Part shown: in pieces, positions 41,107 through 52,079 of the stretch
Layout of the letters: each line of letters begins with the position of its first letter
How positions within the stretch are numbered: the first letter of the stretch is position 1
DNA from: Enterobacteriaceae bacterium 89
Lineage (GTDB): Bacteria; Pseudomonadota; Gammaproteobacteria; Enterobacterales; Enterobacteriaceae
Direction: 5' to 3'
Length of the DNA stretch: 64,000 nt
Assembly: GCA_014156375.1 (NCBI GenBank)
Contig: RQJH01000002.1
Span: 278,331 to 342,330, forward strand
The notes under the pieces: generated by a model
What the model saw: only the letters and a program-made list of their open reading frames with translations
What the model was told of the DNA's origin: nothing
Database searches by the model: none
Position numbers and translations under genes: made by a program

Positions 41107-42132
41107 TTAAGGAGCGGCCTTATGGGCCTGCCAGCGTTCGTGCAGTTCATTCAGCTGCGCGCTGACCGTCTTCCAGCGGGTGGAATCCCTCAGCTCCTGA
41201 CGGGTAAATGAACCTTTATGATACAATTTCGTAACACGTTCAGCTTTGATCGGCGACAGGTTATCCAACACGCTCACCGCGCCTTTACGATTATTGCAGA
41301 CCAGGATCATATCGCAACCCGCATCCAGCGACGCCTGGCCGCGCTCCGCGTAGCTGCCCATGATCGCCGCTCCTTCCATCGACAAATCGTCGGAGAAAAT
41401 AACGCCCTCAAAGCCGAGTTCACCACGTAACACGGTTTTCAGCCAGTGGGCGGAGCCGCTCGCCGGGCGTGGGTCGACATCGCTGTAGATGACGTGCGCA
41501 GGCATGATGGCATCGAGGCGATTTTCAGTAATCAGCGTCTGGAATACAGCCATGTCTTTGGCACGGATTTCTGCTTCTGCGCGCGGATCCTGAGGCGTTT
41601 CTTTATGTGAATCCGCAGTGACTGCACCATGTCCGGGGAAATGCTTACCGGTGGTTTTCATGCCCGCCTGGTGCATGCCATCAATGAAATGGCGCGCCAT
41701 CGCCAGCGCCTTGTGCGGATCGGCGTGATAGGAACGCTCGCCAATCGCCGCACTGATGTGGCCGACGTCCAGAACCGGGGCGAAGCTGATATCGATGTCC
41801 ATGGCGATCATTTCCGAGGCCATCAGCCAGCCGGCTTCCTGCGCCATTTTGCCGCCCTCTTCCAGCCCCAGCAGCTCCGCAAAGGACTGCGCTGCGGGCA
41901 GGCGGGTAAACCCTTCACGGAAGCGCTGTACGCGTCCCCCTTCCTGATCCACGGCGACCACCAGGTGATTTTTAGAGGCGCTGCGGATCTGGCGAACCAG
42001 TTCGCGAAGCTGCTCAGGATCGTGATAATTACGGGTGAAGAGGATTAACCCTCCTACCAGCGGATGGGCGAGGATTTCACGTTCTTCTGCATCCAGCTCA
42101 AATCCTTCCACGTCTAACATTACCGGGCCCAC
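41107..42132 (-). CDS. nagZ: Beta-N-acetylglucosaminidase NagZ
   Basis: Removes GlcNAc from 1,6-anhydro-muropeptides in the cytoplasm during cell-wall recycling, which influences ampC induction where present. GH3 family: [18 protein letters not shown] holds the catalytic-loop histidine, and [11 protein letters not shown] the nucleophile aspartate. GTG 42132 gives 341 residues as in E. coli and lies 5 bases after GAGG; the ATG at 42138 almost touches that Shine-Dalgarno. Confidence 0.95.
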   Translation of the reverse strand: MGPVMLDVEGFELDAEEREILAHPLVGGLILFTRNYHDPEQLRELVRQIRSASKNHLVVAVDQEGGRVQRFREGFTRLPAAQSFAELLGLEEGGKMAQEAGWLMASEMIAMDIDISFAPVLDVGHISAAIGERSYHADPHKALAMARHFIDGMHQAGMKTTGKHFPGHGAVTADSHKETPQDPRAEAEIRAKDMAVFQTLITENRLDAIMPAHVIYSDVDPRPASGSAHWLKTVLRGELGFEGVIFSDDLSMEGAAIMGSYAERGQASLDAGCDMILVCNNRKGAVSVLDNLSPIKAERVTKLYHKGSFTRQELRDSTRWKTVSAQLNELHERWQAHKAAP

Positions 42133-42143
42133 ATTCACCTCTC

Positions 42144-42968
42144 TTATCCTTTATTCATCATGTCGCGCCAGCCGCCATCGGCCAGGGCGATAAATTGGTC
42201 GTCGCCGGTCTGCTGCCAGCGGTATTCATACCAGGTCGTCATCAGCATTTGCAGCCAGGGCTGCCAGCGTCGAACCTGGCGGGCTAATAATTCTGCGTCA
42301 AGGTGCGCAATCTGCGCATAAGCGGCGATCAGCGCCCGGCGCTGTTGTTCACTATCGCTCCACACGGCCGCCAGCTCCAGCGCTACGTCACCGTCTCCGG
42401 CGTATTCCCAGTCAATTAAACGCCATCCAGCCGCCGTATCAACCAGGTTACCTGCGTGCACATCCATATGTAAAGGAGACAGACGCAGGGGCCGCGGCTC
42501 GCCATGTTGCCGCAGGCGTTTCAGCTGTCGCAGCCACTGCGGAGTGCGGCGAGCCGGGGAGGCAAACTGCCAGTAGCGTTCGAGCAAGGGAAACAAAGTG
42601 ACTCGCCAGCCGAAGCAAGGCTGCTGATGGAGATGGTGCAGCAGTGTCGCCATCTGCTGGCTGCCAGGAAGGCTGGAGGGTACTGTTCCTTGCAGATATT
42701 GCACCGCCATCCAGCCATCGAACAGCCCCAACACGCCGGGAGCCAGCGAGTCAGGCAGCGCTTTCAGTACGTGATATTGCCGGTGGAAATGAAAATCAGG
42801 GGCCGACGAGTCGTGATGCTGACGCAATACGATCCGTTGCCCCTGAGATTCAATGATACAGCTTCCCCCGCTTAACCCTGCAACGGCAGGGTTATCGACG
42901 GGATGTGAGTCCGGAAAGTAGCGTGACAGCACTTCGTCACGCGTCAGCTTACTGTTGTGTGACCGCAC
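42144..42968 (-). CDS. thiK: Thiamine kinase
   Basis: Phosphorylates salvaged thiamine to thiamine phosphate. An aminoglycoside-phosphotransferase-like fold of 274 residues: the catalytic loop is [14 protein letters not shown] and the metal-binding segment [17 protein letters not shown]. It overlaps the end of lpoB by 20 bases, and nagZ follows after 11 bases. Confidence 0.94.
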   Translation of the reverse strand: MRSHNSKLTRDEVLSRYFPDSHPVDNPAVAGLSGGSCIIESQGQRIVLRQHHDSSAPDFHFHRQYHVLKALPDSLAPGVLGLFDGWMAVQYLQGTVPSSLPGSQQMATLLHHLHQQPCFGWRVTLFPLLERYWQFASPARRTPQWLRQLKRLRQHGEPRPLRLSPLHMDVHAGNLVDTAAGWRLIDWEYAGDGDVALELAAVWSDSEQQRRALIAAYAQIAHLDAELLARQVRRWQPWLQMLMTTWYEYRWQQTGDDQFIALADGGWRDMMNKG

Positions 42969-43590
42969 CTTTACCTGACCAGATGATTTCGCCAGTCTGG
43001 ACCAGCATCAGTTGCGAAGAGAGCACAGGCGCGTTGGCATTGCCTGTCGCATTGGAATACAGCACGTACTGCGCACCGACGCTACGCGCCAGTCCCATCG
43101 CTTTATTTCGGGAACCCAGGCTATCCTGCGGGGAAAGCCCCAGTTGCTGCTTGGCAACCGCCAGCTGCTGAGCGGTAACCAGAGTAAATTTGCTGTTACC
43201 CTTCAGCGCATTCGCCAGCGCCGCCGTGGCTTCAGTGGTATTGATGGAGCCGTTGGTGCGGTTGTTGACGCTGTCGATCATCAGCACGCTGCCTGCCGTG
43301 ATGCCCTGTGCCTGAACCATTTTGCCCACCAGCGGCTGAGCGGCACCACTCCAGTCATAGTGGCGAACTTTCGGTGCTGGCTGCTGTGGCTGTTCAGCCC
43401 CGTTTTCAATTGGACCAGGCTGGGTCGGAATAGTCGGCACGGTTGGCACCGTGGTTGGCGGTGGCGTCTGCGGCTGTTCCGGAGTCGGTTTGGCTTCTTC
43501 AACCGGCGCGGGCTGTTCACGATGCCCCACGCAGCCAGCCAGGAAAACAGCCACTGCCGCAACAAAGGCATAGCGACTAAATTTACTCAT
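42949..43590 (-). CDS. lpoB: Penicillin-binding protein activator LpoB
   Basis: An outer-membrane lipoprotein that reaches through peptidoglycan to stimulate PBP1b. The lipobox is FLAGC, with the lipidated cysteine at about residue 20. A Pro/Gln/Thr-rich flexible linker (about 25-70) precedes the folded domain ([17 protein letters not shown] to the end). ATG 43590 gives 213 residues as in E. coli; the preceding TTG is less likely. Confidence 0.95.
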   Translation of the reverse strand: MSKFSRYAFVAAVAVFLAGCVGHREQPAPVEEAKPTPEQPQTPPPTTVPTVPTIPTQPGPIENGAEQPQQPAPKVRHYDWSGAAQPLVGKMVQAQGITAGSVLMIDSVNNRTNGSINTTEATAALANALKGNSKFTLVTAQQLAVAKQQLGLSPQDSLGSRNKAMGLARSVGAQYVLYSNATGNANAPVLSSQLMLVQTGEIIWSGKGAVTQQ

Positions 43591-43603
43591 CAATTTTCAC
43601 CCC

Positions 43604-43978
43604 TCAAAGATAAAGATAAAGCCGGACTTTATGCGCGCCCAAGCTGTTCGCGCTGCCGTAAAGTGTGACGGAAGAGTGCGCAGGAATGGTCACCGTGCGC
43701 GGTGCTTCCAGCGGGTGCATCTCCAGTCCTCTGGCGTCGTACCAGTAGAATCGATAATGAATTGTGACCGGCGTGGTGCGTTCGTTATAGAGCCGCGACG
43801 AAGCGGTCGCCTGGATTTCAGAGGTGGTGAGTTCAGGATTTTCCGCACTGATCCCCGCCGCCAGGACGTTCGCTTCCATCACCAGCGTTTGCTGATCGCC
43901 GACCGGTATCTCCGGATGGGAGCTGCACCCGGCCAGCGCCATCACGACGGCTATTGCGGCAATTCGGCCACGGTTCAT
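43604..43978 (-). CDS. ycfL: Lipoprotein YcfL
   Basis: A 124-residue lipoprotein of unknown function with lipobox ALAGC at about residue 18. The conserved core HYRFYWYDARGLEMHPLEAPRTVTIP matches E. coli YcfL. ATG 43978 is used because it begins directly before the signal peptide. It lies 4 bases after hinT and 13 before lpoB. Confidence 0.93.
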   Translation of the reverse strand: MNRGRIAAIAVVMALAGCSSHPEIPVGDQQTLVMEANVLAAGISAENPELTTSEIQATASSRLYNERTTPVTIHYRFYWYDARGLEMHPLEAPRTVTIPAHSSVTLYGSANSLGAHKVRLYLYL

Positions 43979-43982
43979 CGTC

Positions 43983-44339
43983 TTAACCCTTGTGCGCCAG
44001 CATTGGGCCCAGAGGACGACCACCCAGCAGGTGCATGTGGATATGATAAACTTCCTGCCCGCCGTGACGGTTGCAGTTCATGATCAGGCGATACCCATCT
44101 TCAGCAATACCTTCCTGTTCTGCGATTTTCGCCGCAACGGTCAGCATACGTCCCAGCGCCAGCTCATGCTCAGGCGTGACGTCGTTGACGGTTGGGATCA
44201 GGCTGTTCGGGATGATCAGAATATGGGTCGGTGCCTGCGGCGAGATATCACGAAATGCGGTCACCAGCTCGTCCTGGTAAACAATATCTGCCGGGATCTC
44301 GCGGCGAATAATTTTGCTGAAAATCGTTTCTTCTGCCAT
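43983..44339 (-). CDS. hinT: Purine nucleoside phosphoramidase HinT
   Basis: A histidine-triad hydrolase of nucleoside phosphoramidates such as AMP-lysine. The 118 residues carry the HIT motif [11 protein letters not shown]. The start at 44339 ([16 protein letters not shown]) matches the family; a start at 44363 would add eight unsupported residues. First gene of the operon that ends with ycfP. Confidence 0.96.
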   Translation of the reverse strand: MAEETIFSKIIRREIPADIVYQDELVTAFRDISPQAPTHILIIPNSLIPTVNDVTPEHELALGRMLTVAAKIAEQEGIAEDGYRLIMNCNRHGGQEVYHIHMHLLGGRPLGPMLAHKG

Positions 44340-44554
44340 GACTTTTTCCTTTTTGTTCACCACCGCACGGTAGTGAGGTCTTTAGTTGACAACGTAAGAG
44401 TATGAGCGACTTACGCCCCTTCTTTCAACCTGAACGCACGTTTTCTTAGCCAGATTTAGATAATGCGGCGCAGTCAGACTCACTTTTATCCGCTTACCGG
44501 CGCTGAGCGATTTCAAAACAAAGTTTCAAACCTTCCCTTACGTTTATTTACATC

Positions 44555-44573
44555 GATAATATGAATGCGTATA
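44555..44573 (+). promoter_or_regulatory. Candidate Fur box upstream of fhuE
   Basis: GATAATATGAATGCGTATA agrees with the 19-bp Fur consensus at 12 positions and lies 64 bases before the fhuE ATG. Two further dyads, AATGCG/CGCATT (44564-44582) and TTGCAT/ATGCAA (44582-44597), overlap or follow it. Confidence 0.5.
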
Positions 44574-44636
44574 TTTCGCATTTGCATTTTCATGCAATAA
44601 ATCGCGTCTTTTACACAACATCAAAAGGGTTTTGTT

Positions 44637-46820
44637 ATGTCTTTCATTTTTGACACCGGGACCAGGCAGCGTAGATTGCCCGTCTCTCCGTCGCTGCTGG
44701 CGGCCGCAATCGCCTTCGCGCTGCATCCAGCTTACGCCGAAGTGGCCAGCCATTCCGAAGACACTATTGTGGTTGAAGGCACGCAGAACGACAGTGCCAG
44801 CGCCGCTCAGGATCAGGACTACAGCGTGAAAACCACCACCACCGGCACTAAGCTGCTGCTGGTGCCACGCGATATTCCGCAGTCCGTCAGCGTCATCAGC
44901 CAGCAGCGCATGAAGGATCAGAATCTTCAGACTATCGGCCAGGTGCTGACCAATACCACCGGCGTGACTGCTCAGGTGCAGGACAGCGACCGTACCGTGT
45001 TCTATTCACGCGGATTCTTCGTCAGCAACTACGCCTACGACGACCTGCCGACTTCAATTAGCGAAGTCTGGAACTTTGGTGATACCGCCACGGACACCGC
45101 CATTTACGACCGTATCGAAGTGGTTCGCGGCGCGACGGGCCTGATGAGCGGCACGGGCAACCCGGCGGCCTACGTCAACATGGTGCGTAAACACGCCGAC
45201 AGCCGTGATTTCCAGGGCAACGTTTCCGCCAGCTACGGCAGCTGGGACAAGCAGCGCTATGTGCTCGATTTACAGGCTCCGCTGGTGGAATCCGGCAACA
45301 TTCGCGGGCGCATGATCGCGGGCTATCAGGACAACGACTCCTCGATGGATAACTATCACTACCGTAAGAAATTTCTCTACGGCGTGGTGGATGCGGATTT
45401 AACTGACAGCACGACTCTGTCGCTTGGCTATGAGTATCAGGAAAGCAACACCGCCGATCCAACCTGGGGCGGCCTCCCCACCTGGTACAGCGACGGCAGC
45501 AAAACCCACTACAATCGCAGCGATACCGTTGCTCCGGACTGGGCATATTCCGATAAAGACAGCACCAAAGTCTTTGCCAACTTGACCCAGCGCTTTGATA
45601 ACGGCTGGGAAGCGCATATCAACGGGATGCACACCGACACCAACTTCGATACCAAAATGATGTACATGTACGGTTATCCGGATAAAGAAACGGGTGACGG
45701 GATGGTCGGCTACGGCGGCTGGAACCGAGGTGAACGCAAACAGGATGCGGTAGATGCCTTCCTGCGCGGCGACTTCGAGCTGTTTGGCCGTCAGCATGAA
45801 ATGATGGTCGGCGGCAGCCTCAGCCATCAGCGCAACCATTATGATAACTCGCTGCCGGATTCACAGTACGGCATGGTCGACATCGGCAGTTTCAATAACT
45901 GGAACAGTAATATCGCCGATCCGCAGTGGACTGCGTGGAAGCTCTACAGCAAAGACGACATCAACCAGTCCTCGGCCTACACCTCTGCCCGCTTCTCGCT
46001 GGCGGATCCGCTGCACCTGATCGTTGGCGCACGCTATACCAACTACAACATCAAGTACAATCCGGCGGGCGCACCTGACACGCGTCTGGAAAGTACCAAA
46101 GACGACGTGACGCCGTATGCAGGCCTGGTCTATGACATCAACGAAGACTGGTCAGCCTACGCGAGCTACACCAATATTTTCCAGCCGCAGGATAAACGTG
46201 ACGCCAACGGTCGCTACCTCGACCCGACGACCGGCAAGAGTTATGAAGCAGGCGTGAAGGCAGACTGGTTCAACACCCGTTTGACCACCTCGCTGGCGGT
46301 GTTCCGCATTGAGCAGGACAACGTCGCCAACAATACCTACACCTATCTGCCAAGCGGCGAATCTATTTACGAATCGCTGGATGGTGTGGTCAGTAAAGGT
46401 GTGGAATTTGAGCTGAACGGTGCGCTGACCGATAACTGGCAGTTGACCTTCGGGGCCACCCGCTACGTAGCGGAAGACAAGAGCGGCAATGCGGTGAGTT
46501 CCGATCAGCCGCGAACGACGATGAAGCTCTTTACCCGTTATCAGTTGCCAGCCTTACCGGAGCTGACCGTGGGCGGCGGCGTTAACTGGCAAAGCAAAAT
46601 CTGGAGTGATGTCGACGGTGGCCCGAACGGTCGTGATTACATCGATCAGGGCAGCTACGGGCTGGTTAATCTCTTCAGCCGCTACCAGGTGACGAAAAAC
46701 TTTGCGCTACAGGCCAACATCAACAACCTGTTCAACAAAGAGTACTACGACTACGTAGGTTCTTATCTCGTCTACGGCGCACCGCTGAACTTCTCAGTGT
46801 CCGCCAGCTACGATTTTTAA
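44637..46820 (+). CDS. fhuE: TonB-dependent ferric siderophore receptor, FhuE type
   Basis: An outer-membrane receptor for hydroxamate siderophores; E. coli FhuE takes up coprogen, ferrioxamine B and rhodotorulic acid. It has 727 residues, a signal peptide ending AYA-E near residue 34, a TonB box in DTIVVEGTQ, a plug domain (about 60-190), a 22-strand barrel and a C-terminal Phe. Position and length match fhuE, but the sequence is visibly more diverged than its neighbours, mainly in extracellular loops, so ligand range may differ. Confidence 0.88.
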   Translation: MSFIFDTGTRQRRLPVSPSLLAAAIAFALHPAYAEVASHSEDTIVVEGTQNDSASAAQDQDYSVKTTTTGTKLLLVPRDIPQSVSVISQQRMKDQNLQTIGQVLTNTTGVTAQVQDSDRTVFYSRGFFVSNYAYDDLPTSISEVWNFGDTATDTAIYDRIEVVRGATGLMSGTGNPAAYVNMVRKHADSRDFQGNVSASYGSWDKQRYVLDLQAPLVESGNIRGRMIAGYQDNDSSMDNYHYRKKFLYGVVDADLTDSTTLSLGYEYQESNTADPTWGGLPTWYSDGSKTHYNRSDTVAPDWAYSDKDSTKVFANLTQRFDNGWEAHINGMHTDTNFDTKMMYMYGYPDKETGDGMVGYGGWNRGERKQDAVDAFLRGDFELFGRQHEMMVGGSLSHQRNHYDNSLPDSQYGMVDIGSFNNWNSNIADPQWTAWKLYSKDDINQSSAYTSARFSLADPLHLIVGARYTNYNIKYNPAGAPDTRLESTKDDVTPYAGLVYDINEDWSAYASYTNIFQPQDKRDANGRYLDPTTGKSYEAGVKADWFNTRLTTSLAVFRIEQDNVANNTYTYLPSGESIYESLDGVVSKGVEFELNGALTDNWQLTFGATRYVAEDKSGNAVSSDQPRTTMKLFTRYQLPALPELTVGGGVNWQSKIWSDVDGGPNGRDYIDQGSYGLVNLFSRYQVTKNFALQANINNLFNKEYYDYVGSYLVYGAPLNFSVSASYDF

Positions 46821-46824
46821 CCAT

Positions 46825-46851
46825 TAAAAAAGGCAGCCATTCGGCTGCCTT
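46825..46851. terminator. Bidirectional terminator between fhuE and ptsG
   Basis: AAGGCAGCC and GGCTGCCTT pair around ATTC, with TTTTTT on the minus side after ptsG and TTAGTCT on the plus side. Confidence 0.88.
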
Positions 46852-46871
46852 AGTCTCCCCAACATCACTAA

Positions 46872-48305
46872 TTAGCTGTTACGGATGTACTCATCCATCT
46901 CAGTTTTCAGGTTATCGGATTTAGTCCCGAAGATAGCCTGAACGCCGGAGCCAGCAACAACCACACCCGCAGCGCCCAGTTTTTTCAGGCCAGCCTGATC
47001 AACTTTCGCTACATCAGCCACGCTAACGCGCAGACGAGTGATACAAGCGTCGAGGTTAGTGATGTTTTCTTTACCGCCGAAGGCCGCAACCAGAGCCGGA
47101 GCCATTTCACCGGTCGCCGTCGCTTTGCTGTCTTCAGTCGCATCTTCACGACCTGGGGTTTTCAGATCCAGCGCTTTGATCAGCACACGGAACACGGTGT
47201 AGTACACCGCTGCGTAGCACAGACCCACAATCGGGAACAGCCACAGCTTGCTGCTGTTACCGGACAGAACGATGAAGTCGATCAGGCCGTGAGAGAACGA
47301 AGTCCCGTCACGCATACCCAGAAGGATACAGATAGGGAATGCCAGACCAGCCAGAATCGCGTGGATCACATACAGGATCGGAGCCACGAACATGAAGGAG
47401 AATTCGATTGGTTCGGTGATACCGGTCAGGAACGCAGTCAGCGCAGCGGAGATCATGATCCCGCCTACTTTCGCACGGTTCTCTGGTTTTGCAGAGTGCC
47501 AGATAGCGAAGGCAGCAGCCGGCAGGCCGTACATTTTGAACAGGAAGCCACCGGACAGTTTACCCGCAGTCGGGTCACCCGCCATATAACGTGGGATATC
47601 ACCGTGGAACACCTGACCTGCGGCGTTGGTGTATTCACCAATCTGCATCTGGAAAGGTACGTTCCAGATGTGGTGCAGACCAAACGGTACCAGGCAGCGT
47701 TCGATGAAGCCATAGATGCCGAAAGCCACTACCGGGTTCTGGTAGGCAGCCCACTGGGAGAAGTCCTGAATGGCAGTACCGATTGGTGGCCAGATGAAGG
47801 ACAGGATCACGCCGGTGAAGATAGCGGCGAGACCAGAAATGATCGGCACGAAACGTTTACCAGCGAAGAAGCCCAGGTATTCTGGCAGCTTAATGCGGTA
47901 GAAACGGTTGAACATGTAGGCTGCAATAGCACCTGAGATGATCCCGCCCAGAACACCGGTATCCGCCAGGTGTTTTGCTGCGATTTCTTCAGCAGGTAAA
48001 TGCAGAACCAGCGGCGCGACCACCGCAAGGGTTTTCACCATGATGCCGTAGGCCACTACAGACGCCAGTGCAGAAACACCATCGTTGTTAGTGAAGCCAA
48101 GTGCAACACCAATGGCGAAGATCAGTGGCATGTTAGCAAAAACAGAACCGCCCGCTTCCGCCATAACATGGGAAACGACGGCTGGCAGCCAGCTGAAGTT
48201 TGCAGAACCGACACCCAGCAGGATACCTGCGATCGGGAGTACGGAAACTGGCAGCATCAGCGATTTACCGACCTTCTGCAGGTTAGCAAATGCATTCTTA
48301 AACAT
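46872..48305 (-). CDS. ptsG: Glucose-specific PTS component IICB
   Basis: The main glucose transporter, which phosphorylates glucose on uptake using phosphate from IIA-Glc. The 477 residues equal the E. coli length. The N-terminal IIC part carries the membrane segments and the GITEPIEF substrate motif. A linker follows, then the C-terminal IIB domain with the phospho-cysteine in [13 protein letters not shown]. The 5' leader carries the SgrS pairing site and an Mlc-type operator lies upstream. Confidence 0.98.
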   Translation of the reverse strand: MFKNAFANLQKVGKSLMLPVSVLPIAGILLGVGSANFSWLPAVVSHVMAEAGGSVFANMPLIFAIGVALGFTNNDGVSALASVVAYGIMVKTLAVVAPLVLHLPAEEIAAKHLADTGVLGGIISGAIAAYMFNRFYRIKLPEYLGFFAGKRFVPIISGLAAIFTGVILSFIWPPIGTAIQDFSQWAAYQNPVVAFGIYGFIERCLVPFGLHHIWNVPFQMQIGEYTNAAGQVFHGDIPRYMAGDPTAGKLSGGFLFKMYGLPAAAFAIWHSAKPENRAKVGGIMISAALTAFLTGITEPIEFSFMFVAPILYVIHAILAGLAFPICILLGMRDGTSFSHGLIDFIVLSGNSSKLWLFPIVGLCYAAVYYTVFRVLIKALDLKTPGREDATEDSKATATGEMAPALVAAFGGKENITNLDACITRLRVSVADVAKVDQAGLKKLGAAGVVVAGSGVQAIFGTKSDNLKTEMDEYIRNS

Positions 48306-48306
48306 A

Positions 48307-48327
48307 ATTGAGAGTGCTCCTGAGTAT
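48307..48327 (-). promoter_or_regulatory. SgrS small-RNA target site at the ptsG ribosome-binding site
   Basis: The leader reads ATACTCAGGAGCACTCTCA before AATTATG, the same as the E. coli region that SgrS pairs with to block translation under glucose-phosphate stress. The Shine-Dalgarno AGGAG lies within it. Confidence 0.8.
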
Positions 48328-48401
48328 TTGTGCTTTTTTTACGCTTTCACGCATTGGCAAGGGGGGAGAACCTCGCCGTATAGAGGACATCTGAGCGTCC
48401 T

Positions 48402-48427
48402 TTTATTTATTACGCAGAGTAAAATAA
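48402..48427 (-). promoter_or_regulatory. Mlc-type operator upstream of ptsG
   Basis: The minus strand reads TTATTTTACTCTG then CGTAATAAATAAA, matching the Mlc operator of E. coli ptsG apart from one central base. Mlc represses ptsG when glucose is absent. Confidence 0.75.
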
Positions 48428-48518
48428 TTCAGTTTGTTTTTGTTTGACAGCCATCACGTTTCGGTCAGTAAACGCCAAAAAACTTGCATTAATTTACAAA
48501 CACTGGGGGTATTGGTCA

Positions 48519-48556
48519 CAAAAAAACCGTTCACCACCCCTTTTGAGGCGGTGAAC
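48519..48556 (-). terminator. Rho-independent terminator of the fab-to-ycfH operon
   Basis: On the minus strand GTTCACCGCCTC and GGGGTGGTGAAC pair, with two weak positions, around AAAA and are followed by GGTTTTTTTG. Confidence 0.85.
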
Positions 48557-48604
48557 TTTACTCGCTTTGAATATTAATTACGAGCTTTAAAATAAGCTGG
48601 CGAA

Positions 48605-49399
48605 TCAGGCAGATCGCAGTAAGGCAGGGTCGATGTGAAACAGCGTGGCGAAGTTTTCAGTGGTCTGTTGCGCCAGTTGCTCCAGCGTTACCCCTTTCAG
48701 TACGGCCATATACTCTGCGACATCGCGCGTTAACGCCGGCTGGTTCTCTTTGCCACGATGCGGGACAGGTGCGAGGTACGGAGAATCCGTCTCCACCAGA
48801 ATTCTGTCCAGCGGCACGTAACGTGCAGCATCGCGGAGCTGCTCGGCGTTACGGAAAGTGACAATCCCGGAAAAAGAGATGTAGAACCCCAGATCCAACA
48901 GCTTGCCCGCTGTTTCCCGATCTTCCGTGAAACAGTGTAGTACGCCCCCACAATCCGTCACTTTTTCATCGCGTAAAATGGCAAGGGTATCTTCTCGCGC
49001 ATCACGGGTATGAACGATGACCGGTTTATTCAGCTCACGGCCAATGCGGATATGCTCAGCAAAAGAAGCCTGCTGGCGCGCTTTTGTTTCCGGCGTGTAG
49101 TAATAATCGAGCCCGGTTTCGCCAAGCGCGACAACGCCCTCTTCCGCCGCCATCTGACGCAGCGCAGAAAACTCGTAGTCCTCATCCTGATTCAGCGGAT
49201 GAACACCGCAGGAAAACGCCACATTGGGGCGATTTCCAACCAGCTCGCGCATGCTGCGGTAGCCGGGTAACGTGGTGGCGACTGCCAGGCAAAACTTCAC
49301 GTCGCGCGCGGCAGCTTTGGCCAGCACGTCATCCACGTTTTTGTGCAGGTTTTCATAATCCAGGCCATCGAGATGGCAGTGGGAGTCGACTAAAAACAT
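48605..49399 (-). CDS. ycfH: TatD-family metal-dependent hydrolase YcfH
   Basis: A 264-residue TIM-barrel hydrolase of the TatD family; the physiological substrate is unknown. DSHCHLDGLDY supplies the first metal ligands. GETGLDYYY, VIVHTRDA, LHCFT and LVETDSPYL supply the rest. Last gene of the operon, 25 bases after holB. Confidence 0.94.
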   Translation of the reverse strand: MFLVDSHCHLDGLDYENLHKNVDDVLAKAAARDVKFCLAVATTLPGYRSMRELVGNRPNVAFSCGVHPLNQDEDYEFSALRQMAAEEGVVALGETGLDYYYTPETKARQQASFAEHIRIGRELNKPVIVHTRDAREDTLAILRDEKVTDCGGVLHCFTEDRETAGKLLDLGFYISFSGIVTFRNAEQLRDAARYVPLDRILVETDSPYLAPVPHRGKENQPALTRDVAEYMAVLKGVTLEQLAQQTTENFATLFHIDPALLRSA

Positions 49400-49424
49400 G
49401 ATGTCTCTTCTTACAGGTGTTTTT

Positions 49425-50429
49425 TTATAGATGTGAAACTGGAAGCGGGGTCCCTGGCTTCAGCCAGTGTTCCCAGCGCAGCAAGCGGTCGTTAAGCATC
49501 AGCTCGCGGTTAAGCCCGGTGACGCTCTCCAGCTGTTCGCGGCACTCGCAGGCGTCGCTAATGATCGCCTGCAGGCGGGCGGCCGACAGCGTATTCGCCG
49601 CCTGCTGTACCAGCGCCCAGGCATCGGCATTGGTTAACAAAGTGATACCTTGCTGCATTTTGGCGGCGTCCAGCAGCAACGAGGTGAACCAGTAGAGTCG
49701 CTCAGCGACACGATCGTGGTTTAGCACAGGCAGCAGCGACAGCCAGTCGCCGTTTTGCAACGCATTTTGCAAGGTGCTACAGAGCTGCTGTCTTGCCGTC
49801 AGATGAGATTCCTGCAACAGCTCAAGCGCCGCAGCCGGTGCCCCGGAGGTCAGACGCAGCGCGGTCAGCAAACTCTCTTGTGACATTGTCACTTCTCGCG
49901 TCAGCCAGGCCAGTCCGTAACTTTCTGAAGGAGGCGCAAGATGAAAATGACGACAGCGGCTGCGTAACGTCGCCAGCAGTCGGGCTGGCTCTTCGCACTG
50001 CAGGAAGAACCAGGTGTTTTCCGGCGGCTCTTCCAGCGTTTTCAACAGCGCATTGGCTGCGGCTTCCGTCAGCAAAGCGGCATCGCTGATCCACACGACT
50101 TTCGCACCACCGAGACGGGAGCGTTCATACATTTTCTCAGTGATCTCACGCACCGCATCGATGCCAAGGGTGCTCTTCCCTTTTTCTGGCAGCAGATGGT
50201 AATAATCCGGATGCGTGCCTGCCTGCATCAGCTGGCAGCTATGGCATTTTCCGCAGCTCTTCTGCCCTTCCGGCGAATGGCACATCTGGAAGCGGGTGAG
50301 CGCGTAGACCAGTGCGTCCGCTCCCATTCCCGGCAGCGCCTGAATCAGAAGCGCGTGGTGACCCCGGCCGGACTGATAACTGGTGACCAGTTGCTCAAAC
50401 GGCGGGCGCAGCCACGGATACCATTTCAT
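49425..50429 (-). CDS. holB: DNA polymerase III delta-prime subunit
   Basis: The stator of the clamp loader. The length is 334 residues. The N-terminal AAA+-like domain has a degenerate P-loop ([11 protein letters not shown]), as in E. coli. The zinc module is [17 protein letters not shown], and the SRC motif reads LRSRCRHF. Its ATG overlaps the tmk stop by 4 bases. Confidence 0.95.
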   Translation of the reverse strand: MKWYPWLRPPFEQLVTSYQSGRGHHALLIQALPGMGADALVYALTRFQMCHSPEGQKSCGKCHSCQLMQAGTHPDYYHLLPEKGKSTLGIDAVREITEKMYERSRLGGAKVVWISDAALLTEAAANALLKTLEEPPENTWFFLQCEEPARLLATLRSRCRHFHLAPPSESYGLAWLTREVTMSQESLLTALRLTSGAPAAALELLQESHLTARQQLCSTLQNALQNGDWLSLLPVLNHDRVAERLYWFTSLLLDAAKMQQGITLLTNADAWALVQQAANTLSAARLQAIISDACECREQLESVTGLNRELMLNDRLLRWEHWLKPGTPLPVSHL

Positions 50430-51067
50430 GCCTCTTGCTCCTCAACCCAGGCCACCAGGGTCTCCCGGATATTCTGCATCACGGTTTCCAGCGGCTGGGT
50501 GGCATCCACGGTGCGGATACTCGGGTCCTGGGCGGCCAGTTCAAGATAGCGAGCGCGGGTACGATTAAAGAAGTTGAAAGATTCCTGCTCGATGCGATCC
50601 AGGTCACCGCGCGCGCGGGCGCGTTTTAAACCTACTTCCGGGGTCACATCCAGATACAGAGTCAGATCCGGACGGAAATCACCCAGTACGGCATCACGCA
50701 GCGTGGCTAACAGATGCTGGTCGATACCGCGACCGCCGCCCTGGTAGGCCTGAGTCGACAGATCGTGGCGATCGCCAATCACCCATTTGCCTTCGGCCAG
50801 TGCCGGTTTGATAACGGTATCCACCAGTTGAACGCGCGCGGCGTAAAACATCAGCACTTCGGCTTTATCCGTGATGATTTCGTCACCGACTGATTTGATA
50901 TCCAGCACCAGGCTGCGCAGCTTTTCTGCCAGCACCGTGCCGCCCGGCTCGCGGGTAAAGACCAAATCATTCACTCCCAGATGTTCGAGGGTTTCAACCA
51001 GCACGTTACGGGCGGTGGTTTTACCTGCGCCTTCCAGGCCTTCGATGACGATATACTTACTGCGCAT
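50426..51067 (-). CDS. tmk: Thymidylate kinase
   Basis: Phosphorylates dTMP to dTDP. The 213 residues contain the P-loop [13 protein letters not shown], the DRX motif in [17 protein letters not shown] and the Arg-rich lid region typical of the enteric enzyme. It overlaps mltG by 11 bases and holB by 4. Confidence 0.97.
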   Translation of the reverse strand: MRSKYIVIEGLEGAGKTTARNVLVETLEHLGVNDLVFTREPGGTVLAEKLRSLVLDIKSVGDEIITDKAEVLMFYAARVQLVDTVIKPALAEGKWVIGDRHDLSTQAYQGGGRGIDQHLLATLRDAVLGDFRPDLTLYLDVTPEVGLKRARARGDLDRIEQESFNFFNRTRARYLELAAQDPSIRTVDATQPLETVMQNIRETLVAWVEEQEA

Positions 51068-52079
51068 TTTTTTCCTTAAGTGCTTTCAGATAATCCTGTA
51101 CGGAGCGGTTGTGGCTCGCAAGATTGGTATTAAACGTGTGACCACCTTTGCCATCGGCCACAAAATAAAGATATGGCGTTTTTGCCGGATGCGCAGCGGC
51201 ATTCAGTGAGGCTTCGCCCGGCGTGGCAATCGGCCCCGGCGGCATCCCGGCAATCACATAGGTGTTATAGGCCGTCGGCGTTTCGAGATCTTTGCGGCTG
51301 AGTTTGCCATTATAACTCTCTCCCATGCCGTAGATAACCGTTGGATCGGTTTGCAGACGCATGCCGATGCGCAGGCGGTTGATAAACACCGAGGCGACCT
51401 GATCGCGTTCGCCAGCTACCGCGGTTTCTTTCTCAATAATAGAGGCCATCGTCACCAGCTGGTTTTTGTCTTTATACGGCAGGTTCTCCATCCGCCCTTC
51501 CCAGGCCTGGTCCACCGCTTTCACCATTTTCTGATGCGCACGCTTAAGGATTTGCAGATCGGTGGTATTGGCGGTGTACATCCACGTATCCGGCCAGAAC
51601 CAGCCTTCCACCCAGTCGGCATGCTCCAGCTTCAGCGCTTCGGCTACGGTTTCGTAGCTGTCGTCTTTCAGCGTGTGTTTCACATACGGCGATTCGCGCA
51701 GCTGTTTGAGATAATCGCTGGTGCGCATTCCCTCAATAAACCGCAGCGGGAACTGTGCTTCTTTACCGCTCGCCAGCAATTGCAGCATTTCGCGCACGTT
51801 CATGTCCGGCGTCAGGCGGTAAGTCCCGGCTTTGAAGTGCGAAAGCTCAGGCTCAGCGCGCAGCAGCCACTGGAACACCCGCGGGCGATTAATGATTTTA
51901 TCGTCATAAAGCTGCGTGCCCAGCGCCATTCGCCCGGTTCCTGCTTTAAGCGTAAAGATAGTGTCCTCTTTAATGAGGATTTTACTGTCCGCCAGCTGAC
52001 GAACTTTCCAAAAACCTGCACCTGCCGCAATGGCCAGCGCCACCAGGACCAGCAGGACAAACCGAAACATTTTCTTCAT
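51057..52079 (-). CDS. mltG: Endolytic murein transglycosylase MltG
   Basis: An inner-membrane lytic transglycosylase thought to end glycan strand growth. It has 340 residues, one N-terminal membrane helix (about 5-22), a LysM-like subdomain and a YceG catalytic domain. The catalytic glutamate is in [33 protein letters not shown] and the C-terminal [17 protein letters not shown] are family blocks. It overlaps pabC by 4 bases. Confidence 0.96.
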   Translation of the reverse strand: MKKMFRFVLLVLVALAIAAGAGFWKVRQLADSKILIKEDTIFTLKAGTGRMALGTQLYDDKIINRPRVFQWLLRAEPELSHFKAGTYRLTPDMNVREMLQLLASGKEAQFPLRFIEGMRTSDYLKQLRESPYVKHTLKDDSYETVAEALKLEHADWVEGWFWPDTWMYTANTTDLQILKRAHQKMVKAVDQAWEGRMENLPYKDKNQLVTMASIIEKETAVAGERDQVASVFINRLRIGMRLQTDPTVIYGMGESYNGKLSRKDLETPTAYNTYVIAGMPPGPIATPGEASLNAAAHPAKTPYLYFVADGKGGHTFNTNLASHNRSVQDYLKALKEKNAQ

